Shown: piece after piece, positions 24,879 to 34,347 of the stretch
How positions within the stretch are numbered: the stretch's first letter is position 1
How the letters are laid out: every line of letters starts with the position of its first letter
Source of the DNA: Paracoccus lichenicola
Lineage (GTDB): Bacteria; Pseudomonadota; Alphaproteobacteria; Rhodobacterales; Rhodobacteraceae
Length of the DNA: 64,000 nucleotides
NCBI RefSeq assembly: GCF_009708075.1
Contig: NZ_WMBT01000001.1
Span: 602,032-666,031, forward strand
Direction of reading: 5' to 3'
Translations under genes and position numbers: made by a program
Notes under the pieces: model-generated
What the model saw: the letters and a program-made list of their open reading frames with translations, nothing else
Told to the model about the DNA's origin: nothing
Database searches by the model: none

Positions 24879-26135
24879 TCAGGCCGCTTCCAGGCCAAAG
24901 GCATCATGCAGCGCCTGCACGGCCAATTCCATATACTTGCGGTCGATCAGCACCGAAATCTTGATCTCGCTCGTAGAGATCACCTTGATGTTGACGTTTT
25001 CGTCTGCAAGCGCCTTGAACATCTTGGCCGCCACGCCCGCATGGCTGCGCATTCCGATGCCCACGACCGACACCTTGGCCACCTCGGTATCGACGACCAG
25101 TTCGTCATAGGCGATATGGCCCGCGGCCATCGCCTCCTCCATCGCGCGCTTGGCGCGTTCCACCTGGTTGATGGGGACGGAAAAGGTCATGTCGGTCACG
25201 GAACCGGGGTGGTCGTCGTAATCCTTTTCCGAGATGTTCTGGACGATCATGTCCACGTTCACGCCCGCCTCGGCCAGGGGGGCGAAGATCGCGGCGGAAA
25301 TGCCGGGCCGATCCTCGACCGTGACCAGGGTGATCTTGGCCTCGTCGCGCGAGGAGGCGACGCCGTTGACGACTTTCGATTCCATAATTTCTTCCTCATC
25401 GCAGATCAGGGTGCCGGAATTCTCGTCCGTGTCCTCGAACGAGGATAGCACGCGCAGCCGCACCTTGTAGCGCATCGCCAGTTCGACCGACCGGGTCTGC
25501 AGGACCTTGGCGCCCAGGGAGGCCAGTTCCAGCATCTCCTCGAAGGCGATCTTGTCCAGCTTGCGGGCCTTGGTGGTGATGCGCGGGTCGGTCGTGTAGA
25601 CGCCGTCCACGTCGGTATAGATGTCGCAGCGTTCGGCCGCGAAGGCCGCGGCAAAGGCGACGGCGGTGGTGTCCGACCCGCCCCGGCCCAGCGTGGTGAT
25701 GCGCCCGTCCGGGCCAAGCCCCTGGAAGCCCGCGACCACAGCGACCTTGAAGCCCTCGGCGAATTTCGTGTCGATATTCGTGCGCGGAATGTCCACGAAG
25801 CGTGCGGACGAATGCTGCGCGGTGGTGTTGATCGGCACCTGCCAGCCCTGCCAGGACCGTGCGGGCACGCCCATTTCCTGCAAGGTCAGCGCCATCAGGC
25901 CGGCCGTCACGTTCTCGCCGGAACTGACCACCGCGTCGTATTCGCGCGCGTCGAACAGGGGCGAGGTCTGTTCGACCCATCCCACCAGTTCGTTGGTCTT
26001 GCCGGACATGGCGCTGACGATGACGATCACGTCATAGCCGCGCTCGACCTCGCGCTGCACCTTCAGGGCGGCGTTCCGGATGCGGTCAAGGTCTGCAACC
26101 GAGGTGCCGCCGAATTTCATCACCAGAAGCGGCAT
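24879..26135 (-). CDS. lysC: Aspartate kinase
   Basis: 418 residues. It has the N-terminal kinase motif VMKFGGTSV, then SGKTNELV, the nucleotide-site GRGGSDTTAVA, and two C-terminal ACT domains (about 265-415) for allosteric feedback. It phosphorylates aspartate, the first step to lysine, threonine, methionine and diaminopimelate. ATG 26135 places the FGGTS motif eight residues in, as in homologues. The neighbour downstream is ptsP, a common order in Rhodobacteraceae. Confidence 0.95.
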   Translation of the reverse strand: MPLLVMKFGGTSVADLDRIRNAALKVQREVERGYDVIVIVSAMSGKTNELVGWVEQTSPLFDAREYDAVVSSGENVTAGLMALTLQEMGVPARSWQGWQVPINTTAQHSSARFVDIPRTNIDTKFAEGFKVAVVAGFQGLGPDGRITTLGRGGSDTTAVAFAAAFAAERCDIYTDVDGVYTTDPRITTKARKLDKIAFEEMLELASLGAKVLQTRSVELAMRYKVRLRVLSSFEDTDENSGTLICDEEEIMESKVVNGVASSRDEAKITLVTVEDRPGISAAIFAPLAEAGVNVDMIVQNISEKDYDDHPGSVTDMTFSVPINQVERAKRAMEEAMAAGHIAYDELVVDTEVAKVSVVGIGMRSHAGVAAKMFKALADENVNIKVISTSEIKISVLIDRKYMELAVQALHDAFGLEAA

Positions 26136-26236
26136 CGCGGGGCCTCCAGCCAAGGGTTTCTGCTGGGCGCGGCTTTTAGGGGCGGGGGGGCGAAAGGGCA
26201 AGGGCGGAAAGGGGATATGCGCGATTGTTGTCGCGA

Positions 26237-26644
26237 TCAGTTGGTCTTCTGCCGCGGGATGAAGGGCAAGGGCGCGACCGGCACGCCGTCCTCGATCAGC
26301 TTGCGGGCTTCTTCCAGCTTGGCCTCGCCATGGATCGCGCGGGTGGGGGCGCGGCCCTCGTGGATCGCGCGCGCCTCGTCCGCGAATTTCAGGCCGACAT
26401 AGTCGCTGTTCGCCTCGACCTGCTGGCGCAGGGCCTGCAGCGCGGCCTCGACCGGGTTCATGGCGGGTTCGTGCTGTTTCGCCGCAGGGACTGCCGGGGC
26501 CATCAGCGACTTTTCCACCGTCACCGATCCGCATCGCGTGCAGGCCACGTGACCGGCCGCCCGCGTCGTCTCGAACGCGTCGGACGAGCGGAACCAGCCG
26601 TCGAAATCATGGCCCTGGTCGCAGCGCAAAGCATAGCGGATCAT
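26237..26644 (-). CDS. DUF1178 family protein
   Basis: 135 residues. The N-terminus MIRYALRCDQGHDFDGWF with a later ACTRCGS makes a zinc-ribbon-like Cys pattern, and the end YVGLKFADEARAIHEG is the DUF1178 signature. Function is unknown. The gene is a single unit between waaA and lysC on the same strand. Confidence 0.88.
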   Translation of the reverse strand: MIRYALRCDQGHDFDGWFRSSDAFETTRAAGHVACTRCGSVTVEKSLMAPAVPAAKQHEPAMNPVEAALQALRQQVEANSDYVGLKFADEARAIHEGRAPTRAIHGEAKLEEARKLIEDGVPVAPLPFIPRQKTN

Positions 26645-26683
26645 GGATACGAACCCCTTTTCCTTTCCTTGCCTTATATCGGG

Positions 26684-27874
26684 TCAGCCCCGCCCGCCTG
26701 CAAGTTCCCGCAAGCGCCCGATCAGCGCGGCCGGATCGCCCGCCCGGTCGTCCAGAACCCGGCGCGCCGCCTGTCCCATGTGCCGGGCAGACGAAGGGTC
26801 GCCCGCCAGCCGGATTAGCTGGTCCGCCAGCGACGCCGCATCGACCTGCCGCGCCGCCCCTGCCGCGTCCAGCGCCGCATAGCCTTGCGTGAAATTGCCC
26901 ACATGCGGCCCGTGCAGGATCGCCGAGGCATGGGCCGCAGGCTCCCACGGGGTATGGCCGCCCCGCTGGGCCAGGGACCCGCCGACAAGGCAAAGCCCCG
27001 CCGCCGCATACCAGCGGTCCATTTCCCCCAGCGTGTCGGCCAGCAGCACGTCGCCCCCGGTGCCCCCGGCGGATCGCCGTTCAAAGGCGATGCCACGTTG
27101 CGTCAGAAGACCCGCGACCTCGTCCCCCCGCCGCGGATGGCGGATGGCCAGGATCAGCCGCAGGCCAGGGTGGTTGCGGCGCGCCTGCATCCAGGCGTCC
27201 AGCACCACGGCCTCCTCTCCTTCGTGGGTCGAGGCCGCCAGCACCGTCCGGTCACGCGATGCAGAGGGCGGCGGCGGCGCGATCCCGGCAGGCGCCAGCA
27301 GCTTCAGATCCAGCCGGGGCAGGACCGCCCGGCCGGGCAGGCCCAGGGCCAGAAGCCGCGCTTCGCTGTCCGCATCCTGGGCCGACAGCACCGTCAGCCG
27401 CTGCAAGACCGGCCCGATCAGGCGCGGCAGCCGCCTCCAGCGCAAAGCCGAGCGTGCCGACATGCGCGCCCCGATCACCGCCTGCGGGATGCCCCGGTCG
27501 GCCAGCATCCGCGACCGCAGCGGCCAGAACTCGCCCTCGACCGTGACCTGCAGGCGGGGCCGCGCCTGATCCAGAAAGCGGCCCAGGGCACCCGGCAGGT
27601 CCAGGGGCGCCAGCCGCGCCGGCAACCCCCACCCCGCCGCCATGTCCCGTCCGGTCAGGCTGTTGGCCGTGACCAGCACCCGATGCGTCTGCGCCAGCGC
27701 CGCGATGATCGGACGGGCCGAGGTCAGCTCGCCCACGGAGGCGCCGTGAAACCACAGGTCGGCGGGACCGACAGGGTCCAGCACCAGCCGCTCGCGCGGC
27801 GCACCCTGCCCGCCCAGCATGGCCCGCAGGCGAAAACCCTGTTCAAGAACCGAGGCGGTGGCGCGATAGATCAT
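26684..27874 (-). CDS. waaA: 3-deoxy-D-manno-octulosonate (Kdo) transferase
   Basis: 396 residues of glycosyltransferase family 30. DLWFHGASVGEL carries the general-base Glu. VEGEFWPL and HGPHVGNFTQGY are conserved in WaaA, the latter near the CMP-Kdo site. It adds Kdo to lipid A at the inner membrane. ATG 27874 is used because the conserved start MIYRATASVLEQ follows; earlier codons run through intergenic sequence. Confidence 0.9.
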   Translation of the reverse strand: MIYRATASVLEQGFRLRAMLGGQGAPRERLVLDPVGPADLWFHGASVGELTSARPIIAALAQTHRVLVTANSLTGRDMAAGWGLPARLAPLDLPGALGRFLDQARPRLQVTVEGEFWPLRSRMLADRGIPQAVIGARMSARSALRWRRLPRLIGPVLQRLTVLSAQDADSEARLLALGLPGRAVLPRLDLKLLAPAGIAPPPPSASRDRTVLAASTHEGEEAVVLDAWMQARRNHPGLRLILAIRHPRRGDEVAGLLTQRGIAFERRSAGGTGGDVLLADTLGEMDRWYAAAGLCLVGGSLAQRGGHTPWEPAAHASAILHGPHVGNFTQGYAALDAAGAARQVDAASLADQLIRLAGDPSSARHMGQAARRVLDDRAGDPAALIGRLRELAGGRG

Positions 27875-27981
27875 GGCAAGGCTATAGCCGATGCCGCACC
27901 CGGCATGAAGACCGGTCCCTGCCGGAACCCGACACACCACCTGACGTTGGCTTGCCAAGCATACGAAATCAGGAGGTTTCC

Positions 27982-28059
27982 ATGAAGGGTCTTTTCGCCT
28001 GGTGGCTGGGCGTGCCGGTGATCGTGATCATCATCCTGTATCTGACAGGCATCTTCTGA
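27982..28059 (+). CDS. 25-residue membrane peptide, unknown function
   Basis: ATG 27982 to TGA 28057-28059. The ribosome site AGGAGG (27971-27976) is ideal at 5 bp. The peptide begins MKGLFAWWLGVPV and ends in one strongly hydrophobic segment, IVIIILYLTGIF, enough for one membrane span. Similar MKG-x-x-W-x-x-G-x-P microproteins are widespread in alphaproteobacteria, to my knowledge without a function. It is divergent from waaA. Confidence 0.7.
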   Translation: MKGLFAWWLGVPVIVIIILYLTGIF

Positions 28060-28119
28060 GCGCACGATGCAACCGCCCCGAAGGGCAGTGGTTCCGTCAT
28101 CGGATTGGGAAGGAAAAGG

Positions 28120-28196
28120 TGGCGGACCCGGAGCGATTCGAACGCCCGACCCCCAGATTCGTAGTCTGGTGCTCTATCCAGCTGAGCTACGGGTCC
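28120..28196 (-). tRNA. tRNA-Arg (ACG)
   Basis: 77 nt with CCA encoded. The acceptor GGACCCG pairs with CGGGTCC; the D arm has AGCTCAGCTGGATAGAGC; the anticodon loop is CTACGAA (anticodon ACG, read as ICG after deamination). It stands alone between the 25-residue peptide and the histidine kinase genes. Confidence 0.95.
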
Positions 28197-28209
28197 GTCG
28201 TAGGGCGGT

Positions 28210-28238
28210 GATCTATCCGCCCGTTCCGGGGGATGCAA
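28210..28238 (-). promoter_or_regulatory. Promoter of tRNA-Arg
   Basis: On the minus strand: TTGCAT (28238-28233), 17 bp, TAGATC (28215-28210). The start would be a few bases ahead of the tRNA. Confidence 0.5.
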
Positions 28239-28273
28239 GAGGGGTTTCGCAAAAAACGCCGCCCCTCTTGTTT

Positions 28274-29692
28274 TTATCGCGACGCCACCGCCTGCCGCGC
28301 CGGCAGGATCGCCATGTCGCGGGGGATGTGGATCATGAATTCGCTGCCCTCGGTATCGCTGCGGACCAGATCCAGCCGCCCGCCGTGGCCCCGGACCAGA
28401 TCCGCCGCGATCGTCAGCCCCAACCCGGTGCCGCCCTTGCGCACGCTGCCCGAAAAGGGCTTGAACAGGTATTCCCGCGCCCGTTCCGGCAGGCCGGGAC
28501 CGGTATCGCCCACGCGGATCCACCAGTCGCTGTCCGTCTCGCCCGCGCCGATCTCGACCGTGCCGGGCTGGCCGGTGCCCTCGATGGCCTGGCGGGCGTT
28601 GCGCGCCAGGTTGGCCAGCACGCGATACAGTTGGTCGCGGTCGGCGCGGATGGTCAGGGTCGGGGGGATGTCCGTCAGGAAATCGACCTGGGCTGCCGGG
28701 CTTGCCAGGGATTCGGCCTCGATCACCTCGGCCGCAAGCTGCGCCAAGGGAAAGCGCGACAGCGTGGGGGCAGGCTCCTCGGCCTTGCCGAAGGCCAGGG
28801 TCGTTTCGCACAGGTTCACGGCCCGGCTGATGGAATTGACCAGCTTCGGCGCGGCGCGCCGGACCTTGGGGTCGCCGCTGTCCTCCAGCCGGTCGGCGAA
28901 GATCTGCGCGGTGGTCAGGATGTTGCGCAGGTCGTGGCTGATCTTGGCCACCGCCTCGCCCAGCTGCGCCATCCGTTCGCGCTGCTTCAGGGCCGAGGTG
29001 ACGGTTTTCTGCATCGATGCCATCGCCGTCTCGGCATCGCGCAATTCGACAAGCCGGGCGTCGGGGGTGATGATGTGGCGCGGATCCTCGGGGGCCTCGG
29101 CATAGGATACCATGTGGCTGATCACCCGCCGGATCGGCACCAGAACCAGCCGCTGCACGGCCAGGTTCAGAAGCAGCGCCGTCAGGATGGAAAACGCCGC
29201 CGACAGCAGCAGCAACCGCACGCCGTATTCGATCATCGCCGCGCGCAGGGGCGCGGTTTCCATGGTGATCTCGATCAGCTGGCCCGCCTCGTTGACGGGC
29301 GATCCCATGACGCGGATCACCTCGTTCCGGCGGTTGAGCAGCGTGCCCATCGCGTCGTCGATGGTCTGGGCCACGCCTTCCTCGCGCAGGTCATAGGTCT
29401 GGGCCACGGGTCCGGGAATGGGCGAGGACAGGACCAGCTGGCGGATGTCGTTGCGGCGCAGGACGACGTTGAAGACCCCGGCATTCTGCAGCAGTTCCGA
29501 TTCCAGGTCGCTGGCCAGCGATTCGTCGGTCGCCAGCAGCGCAAGGCTGGCGATCTGCGCCCGTTCCAGCCGCGATTCGAGGTAATCGAGGCGAAAGCTG
29601 GCCAGCGCAGGAAGCAGGATGAACAGTTCGGCCAGCATGACGAAGATGATCGTCAGGGCGGCGAATCGGCCAGTGATCGTATTCAGTCGCAT
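28274..29692 (-). CDS. Membrane sensor histidine kinase
   Basis: 472 residues. An N-terminal membrane segment (about 12-32), a ~120-residue periplasmic sensor and a second segment (about 158-180) are followed by a HAMP-like linker. The HisKA domain has His253 in KISHDLRN. The HATPase domain has N box NLARNARQAIEG, GDTGPGLP and GGTGLGLTIA. No response regulator gene is beside it, so it is an orphan here; partner and signal are unknown. Confidence 0.9.
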   Translation of the reverse strand: MRLNTITGRFAALTIIFVMLAELFILLPALASFRLDYLESRLERAQIASLALLATDESLASDLESELLQNAGVFNVVLRRNDIRQLVLSSPIPGPVAQTYDLREEGVAQTIDDAMGTLLNRRNEVIRVMGSPVNEAGQLIEITMETAPLRAAMIEYGVRLLLLSAAFSILTALLLNLAVQRLVLVPIRRVISHMVSYAEAPEDPRHIITPDARLVELRDAETAMASMQKTVTSALKQRERMAQLGEAVAKISHDLRNILTTAQIFADRLEDSGDPKVRRAAPKLVNSISRAVNLCETTLAFGKAEEPAPTLSRFPLAQLAAEVIEAESLASPAAQVDFLTDIPPTLTIRADRDQLYRVLANLARNARQAIEGTGQPGTVEIGAGETDSDWWIRVGDTGPGLPERAREYLFKPFSGSVRKGGTGLGLTIAADLVRGHGGRLDLVRSDTEGSEFMIHIPRDMAILPARQAVASR

Positions 29693-29829
29693 TTATTCGT
29701 GATTGTCATCGCGTCGAATACGCGTGTTTCGGCCCGGCGGTCCCCGTTTGCACATCAAACGAATGTGATCATAAGCCGGTTCCTGCCGGCAAAGAAAAGG
29801 ACATTCTGCAAATGCCCCCGTCTTGTCGG
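29693..29829. other. Gap upstream of the kinase and the rpmH promoter
   Basis: This gap lies between the divergent kinase and rpmH. It holds a GCCGGTTCCTGCCGGC inverted repeat near 29775. No gene is seen. Confidence 0.4.
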
Positions 29830-29858
29830 TTGACGGGGCAGGCCGCGTGATCTATCCA
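29830..29858 (+). promoter_or_regulatory. Promoter of rpmH operon
   Basis: TTGACG (29830-29835), 17 bp, TATCCA (29853-29858), about 100 bp ahead of the rpmH ATG. The -35 is near consensus, as expected of a ribosomal promoter. Confidence 0.65.
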
Positions 29859-29957
29859 GCGGGCTTCAAACAACCGGCGTGTTCGCGCGCAGGGTGGAAT
29901 TCCGCCATTCCGCCGCTGCCAAACCGCCATCCGCAAGACACGACCCGGAGACTGACC

Positions 29958-30092
29958 ATGAAGCGCACCTTTCAACCCTCGAACCTCGTTCGTGCGCGCC
30001 GTCACGGCTTTCGCGCCCGCATGGCGACCAAAGGCGGCCAGCTGGTGCTGAACCGCCGCCGCGCCAAGGGCCGCAAGCGCCTGTCGGCCTGA
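29958..30092 (+). CDS. rpmH: 50S ribosomal protein L34
   Basis: 44 residues, [19 protein letters not shown], with the very basic sequence and exact length typical of bacterial L34. It packs near the exit side of the 50S subunit. It leads the rpmH-rnpA-yidD-ttcA-yidC series, the standard bacterial neighbourhood. Confidence 0.98.
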   Translation: MKRTFQPSNLVRARRHGFRARMATKGGQLVLNRRRAKGRKRLSA

Positions 30093-30136
30093 TCCCTTTG
30101 CGGCGGGCGACCCCCGCCGATCCAAAGGCTTTCGCC

Positions 30137-30541
30137 ATGCCGCCCCTGCCCCATCCCGCCGTTGCCCCCGCGCGACCCACGGATGACGGCACGGCGGCAT
30201 TTCGCATGTCCATGCCCCCCGTCATCGCCAAGCGCGCCGACTTCCTGGCGGCCGCGCGGGCGCTGCGGCAGGGCACGCCGGGCTTTCTGCTGCAGGCGCG
30301 GGACCGGGGCGACGGGCTGCCGTTCCGCGTGGGCTTCACCTGTTCCAAGAAGATCGGCAACGCGGTGATGCGCAACCGCGCCAAGCGGCGCCTGCGCGAA
30401 GTCGCGCGGCTGCATCTGCCGCAAGGCGCGCGGCAAGGCTGGGACTACGTGCTGGTGGGCCGCCCCGACGCGACCGTCAGCCGCGACTTCGCCGACCTGT
30501 GCGGCGATCTGACGGGCGCGCTGCGGAAGATCCACAAATGA
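30137..30541 (+). CDS. rnpA: Ribonuclease P protein component
   Basis: 134 residues from ATG 30137. The RNR motif is clear: NAVMRNRAKRRLREVAR, which binds the RNase P RNA, and FTCSKKIGNAV precedes it. It assists RNase P RNA in trimming tRNA 5' ends. The first ~23 residues (Pro/Ala-rich) are unusual; ATG 30206 (MPPVIAKRADF nearby) would give the standard ~111 residues and is a real alternative. The stop overlaps the yidD start. Confidence 0.92.
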   Translation: MPPLPHPAVAPARPTDDGTAAFRMSMPPVIAKRADFLAAARALRQGTPGFLLQARDRGDGLPFRVGFTCSKKIGNAVMRNRAKRRLREVARLHLPQGARQGWDYVLVGRPDATVSRDFADLCGDLTGALRKIHK

Positions 30542-30801
30542 CGCCGCTGGCCCGCCTTCTGGCGCTGCCGGTGCGCGGCTATCGGCTGGTGGCCTCGCCC
30601 TGGGTGGGTCATGGCTGCCGGTTCCAGCCGACCTGTTCGGCCTATGCCCTGGACGCCCTGGCCCGTCACGGCGCATTGCGCGGCACATGGCTGGCGGCAC
30701 GGCGCGTCGGGCGCTGTCACCCCTGGGGCGGGTCAGGCTATGATCCGGTGCCGGGGTCCGATCCCGATCACGAAAGGCAGTCCCATGCTGGACGACACTG
30801 A
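30538..30801 (+). CDS. yidD: Membrane protein insertion efficiency factor YidD
   Basis: 87 residues. An N-terminal amphipathic helix ([18 protein letters not shown]) is followed by the conserved [19 protein letters not shown] and [15 protein letters not shown]. The family supports YidC-dependent insertion. It starts inside the rnpA stop (ATGA) and its last 17 bp overlap ttcA. Confidence 0.93.
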   Translation: MTPLARLLALPVRGYRLVASPWVGHGCRFQPTCSAYALDALARHGALRGTWLAARRVGRCHPWGGSGYDPVPGSDPDHERQSHAGRH

Positions 30802-31657
30802 CGAGTTGACCGAGATCCATCCGCTGTTCGCGGGCGCCCCGTCCTCGACCGAGTTCCGCAAGCTGCGCAAGCGGCTGGTCCGCGAAACCCGCGCGGCCAT
30901 CGAGGATTACGGCATGATCCGCCCCGGCGACCGCTGGCTGGTCTGCCTGTCTGGCGGCAAGGACAGCTACACCCTGCTGGCGGTGCTGCACGAATTGAAA
31001 TGGCGCGGGCTGCTGCCGGTCGATCTGCTGGCCTGCAACCTCGACCAGGGCCAGCCGAACTTTCCGGCGACCGTGCTGCCCCGGTTCCTGACGGAACGCG
31101 GCGTCGCGCACCGGATCGAATACCAGGACACCTATTCGGTCGTCACCGACAAGATCGCGCCGGGCGGGACCATGTGTTCGCTGTGTTCGCGCCTGCGCCG
31201 GGGCAACCTGTACCGCATCGCGCGCGAGGAGGGCTGCTCCGCCGTGGTCCTGGGCCATCACCGCGACGACATCCTGGAAACTTTCTTCATGAACCTGTTC
31301 CACGGCGGCAGGCTGGCGACCATGCCGCCCAAGCTCTTGAACGAAGACGGCGACCTGACGGTGCTGCGCCCGCTGGCCTATGTGGCCGAGGCCGATTGCG
31401 AACGGTTTTCACGGGCCATGGCCTATCCCATCATCCCCTGCGACCTGTGCGGCAGCCAGGAAGGCTTGCAGCGCGTGCAGGTGAAACGCCTGCTGGACGA
31501 ATGGGAACAGCGCACGCCGGGCCGCCGCCAGGTGATGTTCCGCGCGCTGATGAACGTGCGTCCCTCGCATCTGCTGGATCCGAAGCTGTTCGATTTCGCC
31601 GCGCTGTTCCCGGGGGACGCTGCGGCACCCGTGGACGACATCCCGCGCCTGCGTTAG
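30785..31657 (+). CDS. ttcA: tRNA 2-thiocytidine biosynthesis protein TtcA
   Basis: 290 residues of the PP-loop ATPase family. [12 protein letters not shown] is the ATP motif. [11 protein letters not shown] and PCDLCGSQ give the Cys pairs that hold an Fe-S cluster in TtcA, and [19 protein letters not shown] is a family signature. It thiolates cytidine 32 of some tRNAs. The 17-bp overlap with yidD implies coupled expression. Confidence 0.93.
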   Translation: MLDDTDELTEIHPLFAGAPSSTEFRKLRKRLVRETRAAIEDYGMIRPGDRWLVCLSGGKDSYTLLAVLHELKWRGLLPVDLLACNLDQGQPNFPATVLPRFLTERGVAHRIEYQDTYSVVTDKIAPGGTMCSLCSRLRRGNLYRIAREEGCSAVVLGHHRDDILETFFMNLFHGGRLATMPPKLLNEDGDLTVLRPLAYVAEADCERFSRAMAYPIIPCDLCGSQEGLQRVQVKRLLDEWEQRTPGRRQVMFRALMNVRPSHLLDPKLFDFAALFPGDAAAPVDDIPRLR

Positions 31658-31765
31658 GCGCCTGCGACTCCTGTGCGGAGGCTGGTCCTTGGGCCAAATC
31701 CGCTTGACCTTCAGGCGCCCCTTCTGTTGAAGCGGCGCGACGGACGCGATGAGGCTGGTAGGCAC

Positions 31766-33589
31766 ATGGAAGACAACAACCGCAATCTGATCCTGGCGAC
31801 GGTCCTGTCGTTCCTGGTGATCCTGGTTTGGTACACGGTCTTCGCGCCCGAACCGCCGGTGCCCGCGGAACAGCCGGTCGCGGTGGAAAGCCAGACCCAG
31901 GACGTGCCGCTGGCGAACCCGGAAAGCAGCACCCTGCCCGCCGACCTGGGCGCGCCCACGGACGCCGCGCCCCAGGCGGGCCGCGTGCAGATCCAGACGC
32001 CGTCGCTGTCGGGGTCCATCTCTCTGGCCGGTGGCCGCATCGACGACCTGCTGCTCACGAAATACCGCGAAACGCTGGACGACAGCTCGCCCCACGTGCG
32101 GCTGCTGTCGCCGTCCTCGGCCACGGCCGCGATCCAGACGGGCGAGGCCAAACCCTATTATGCCGTCTATGGCTGGACCCCCGGACCCGGCGTCGATCCG
32201 GCGCTGGTGCCCAACCCCTCAACCCTGTGGACCGTGGAATCGGGCGAGGTGCTAGCCCCCGGCCAGCCCGTCACGCTGGCCTGGGACAACGGCGCGGGCC
32301 AGATCTTCCGCCGCACCTTCTCGGTCGACGAGAACTATCTGTTCACCGTGGGCCACAGCCTGCAGAACAACGGCGATGCGGCCTTCACCGCCGCGCCCTA
32401 CGGCATCATCGCCCGCCACGGCCGCCCCGACACGCAGAACTTCTTCGTGCTGCACGAAGGCGCGGTCGGCATGAACGACGGCAAGCTGCTGGAACTGAAA
32501 TACGACAAGATCACCGAACTGGACCCCGTGGACCGCGAAGGCCGCGCCCAGGTGACCGAGGTCACGGGCAACGGCTGGGTGGGCTTCACCGACAAGTACT
32601 GGATGACCACGCTGGCCCCCGCGCCGGGCCAGGCCTTCACCTCGGTCGTGAAATACGCGGAAGGCGCGGGCATCTTCCAGACCGAAGCCCGCTATCCGAT
32701 GCAGACCGTCGCGCCCGGCACCCAGGTCAATTCCGACAGCTACCTGTTCGCCGGCGCCAAGGTGTGGGAGGTCATCAACGGCTATCAGGAAACCCCCGGC
32801 ATCCAGCGGTTCGTCGATTCCATCGACTGGGGCTGGTTCTACTTCCTGACGAAACCCATCTTCCGCGTCCTGCACTGGCTGCACGGCTTCATCGGCAACA
32901 TGGGCTGGTCGATCATCGCGCTGACCTTCATCCTCAAGCTGCTGGTCTTCCCGCTGGCGCGCAAGTCCTACATCTCGATGGCCAAGATGAAGGAACTCCA
33001 GCCGCAGATGGAGGCGCTGAAGGAACGCACCGGCGACGACCGCATGAAGTTCCAGAAGGAGATGATGGAGCTTTACAAGCGCGAGAAGGTGAACCCCGCC
33101 GCGGGTTGCCTGCCCGTGCTGCTGCAGGTGCCGATCTTCTTCGCGCTCTACAAGGTGATCTTCGTCACCATCGAATTGCGCCACGCCCCTTGGGTCGGCT
33201 GGATCCGCGACCTTGCCGCGCCCGATCCGTCCTCGCTGCTGAACCTGTTCGGGCTGCTGCCCTTTGCCCCCCCGGCGCAAGGCACACTGCTGCATTCGCT
33301 GTCGCTGCCCGCGCTGGCGATCGTGCTGGGCATCAGCATGTGGATCCAGCAGCGGCTGAACCCGGCGCCCGCGGACCCCGCGCAGAAGATGATCTTCGCC
33401 TGGATGCCCTGGATCTTCATGTTCATGCTGGGCGGCTTCGCCTCGGGTCTGGTGCTCTACTGGATCACCAACAACCTGATCACCTGCGTGCAGCAATACA
33501 CGATCATGACCATGCACGGCCACCGGCCCGACCTGTTCGGCAACATCAAGTCCGCGATCCCCGCCCGTCCCCGCAAGGGCGGCAAGTGA
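31766..33589 (+). CDS. yidC: Membrane protein insertase YidC
   Basis: 607 residues. An N-terminal membrane anchor (about 7-25), a periplasmic beta-sandwich domain to ~residue 350, and the conserved five-segment insertase core follow. In the core, the groove Arg is expected in FPLARKSY, then NPAAGCLPVLLQVPIFFALYK. It inserts inner-membrane proteins with or without SecYEG. ATG 31766 (MEDNNRN) is the standard family start. Its stop overlaps the GTG of the MOSC gene. Confidence 0.96.
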   Translation: MEDNNRNLILATVLSFLVILVWYTVFAPEPPVPAEQPVAVESQTQDVPLANPESSTLPADLGAPTDAAPQAGRVQIQTPSLSGSISLAGGRIDDLLLTKYRETLDDSSPHVRLLSPSSATAAIQTGEAKPYYAVYGWTPGPGVDPALVPNPSTLWTVESGEVLAPGQPVTLAWDNGAGQIFRRTFSVDENYLFTVGHSLQNNGDAAFTAAPYGIIARHGRPDTQNFFVLHEGAVGMNDGKLLELKYDKITELDPVDREGRAQVTEVTGNGWVGFTDKYWMTTLAPAPGQAFTSVVKYAEGAGIFQTEARYPMQTVAPGTQVNSDSYLFAGAKVWEVINGYQETPGIQRFVDSIDWGWFYFLTKPIFRVLHWLHGFIGNMGWSIIALTFILKLLVFPLARKSYISMAKMKELQPQMEALKERTGDDRMKFQKEMMELYKREKVNPAAGCLPVLLQVPIFFALYKVIFVTIELRHAPWVGWIRDLAAPDPSSLLNLFGLLPFAPPAQGTLLHSLSLPALAIVLGISMWIQQRLNPAPADPAQKMIFAWMPWIFMFMLGGFASGLVLYWITNNLITCVQQYTIMTMHGHRPDLFGNIKSAIPARPRKGGK

Positions 33590-34347
33590 GCGCAACCCTG
33601 GCCCATATCCGCCGCCATCCGATCAAGTCGATCGGCGGCGAGGGGCTTGACCACGTGACCCTGTCTGCGGCGCGCCGCCTGCCGGGCGACCGGGAATGGG
33701 CGGTGCTGACCGAAGCGGGTGAACGCAACGCGCAAGGAAGCCAGACCGGCGGAGAACCCGACCGCTGGCTGCCCAAGTCCTGCTTCGTGCGCGGCGTGCA
33801 GTCGCCGCAGGTGCAGGCGATTAGCGGCGGCTGGACGGACGGGCGTCTGGTGCTGCGCCAGCCGACGCAGGCCGATCTGGTGATCGACCCGGAAACCGAG
33901 GGCGACCGGCTGGTCGAATGGCTGCGCCCGCTGTGGCCCGCCAATGCCCCCGCGCCCACCCGCCTGGTGCGCGGCGCCGCCATCTGGACGGACCAGAAAT
34001 GGCCGTGGATCTCGATCCTGTCGCTGGCAAGCCTGGCCGACCTGGAAGCCCGCACCGGCCAGCCGCTCGGCATACACCGCTGGCGCGGCAACCTGTGGGT
34101 GGACGGCTGGACCCCCTGGGCCGAACGCGACCTGATCGGCCACATCATCCGCATCGGCGACGTGGAACTGCGCGTGACCGCCCCCATCGGCCGCTGCGAC
34201 GCGACCAGCGCCGATACCGACACCGGCGAACGGGACATCGACATGCTGGCAACCCTCCAACGCCTTTACGGCCACACCGACTTCGGCATCTTCGCCGAGG
34301 TCGTCACCGGCGGCGCCATCGCGCTTGGCGACAAGGTGGCGGCATGA
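33586..34347 (+). CDS. MOSC domain protein
   Basis: 253 residues, GTG start at 33586 overlapping the yidC stop (GTGA). HIRRHPIKSIGGEGLDHV is the MOSC N-terminal beta-barrel opening, and RGNLWVDG with APIGRCDATSAD provides the conserved Cys. Family members bind molybdopterin and transfer sulfur or reduce N-hydroxylated compounds; the specific substrate is unknown. It sits between yidC and engB in a translationally linked series. Confidence 0.85.
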   Translation: MSATLAHIRRHPIKSIGGEGLDHVTLSAARRLPGDREWAVLTEAGERNAQGSQTGGEPDRWLPKSCFVRGVQSPQVQAISGGWTDGRLVLRQPTQADLVIDPETEGDRLVEWLRPLWPANAPAPTRLVRGAAIWTDQKWPWISILSLASLADLEARTGQPLGIHRWRGNLWVDGWTPWAERDLIGHIIRIGDVELRVTAPIGRCDATSADTDTGERDIDMLATLQRLYGHTDFGIFAEVVTGGAIALGDKVAA

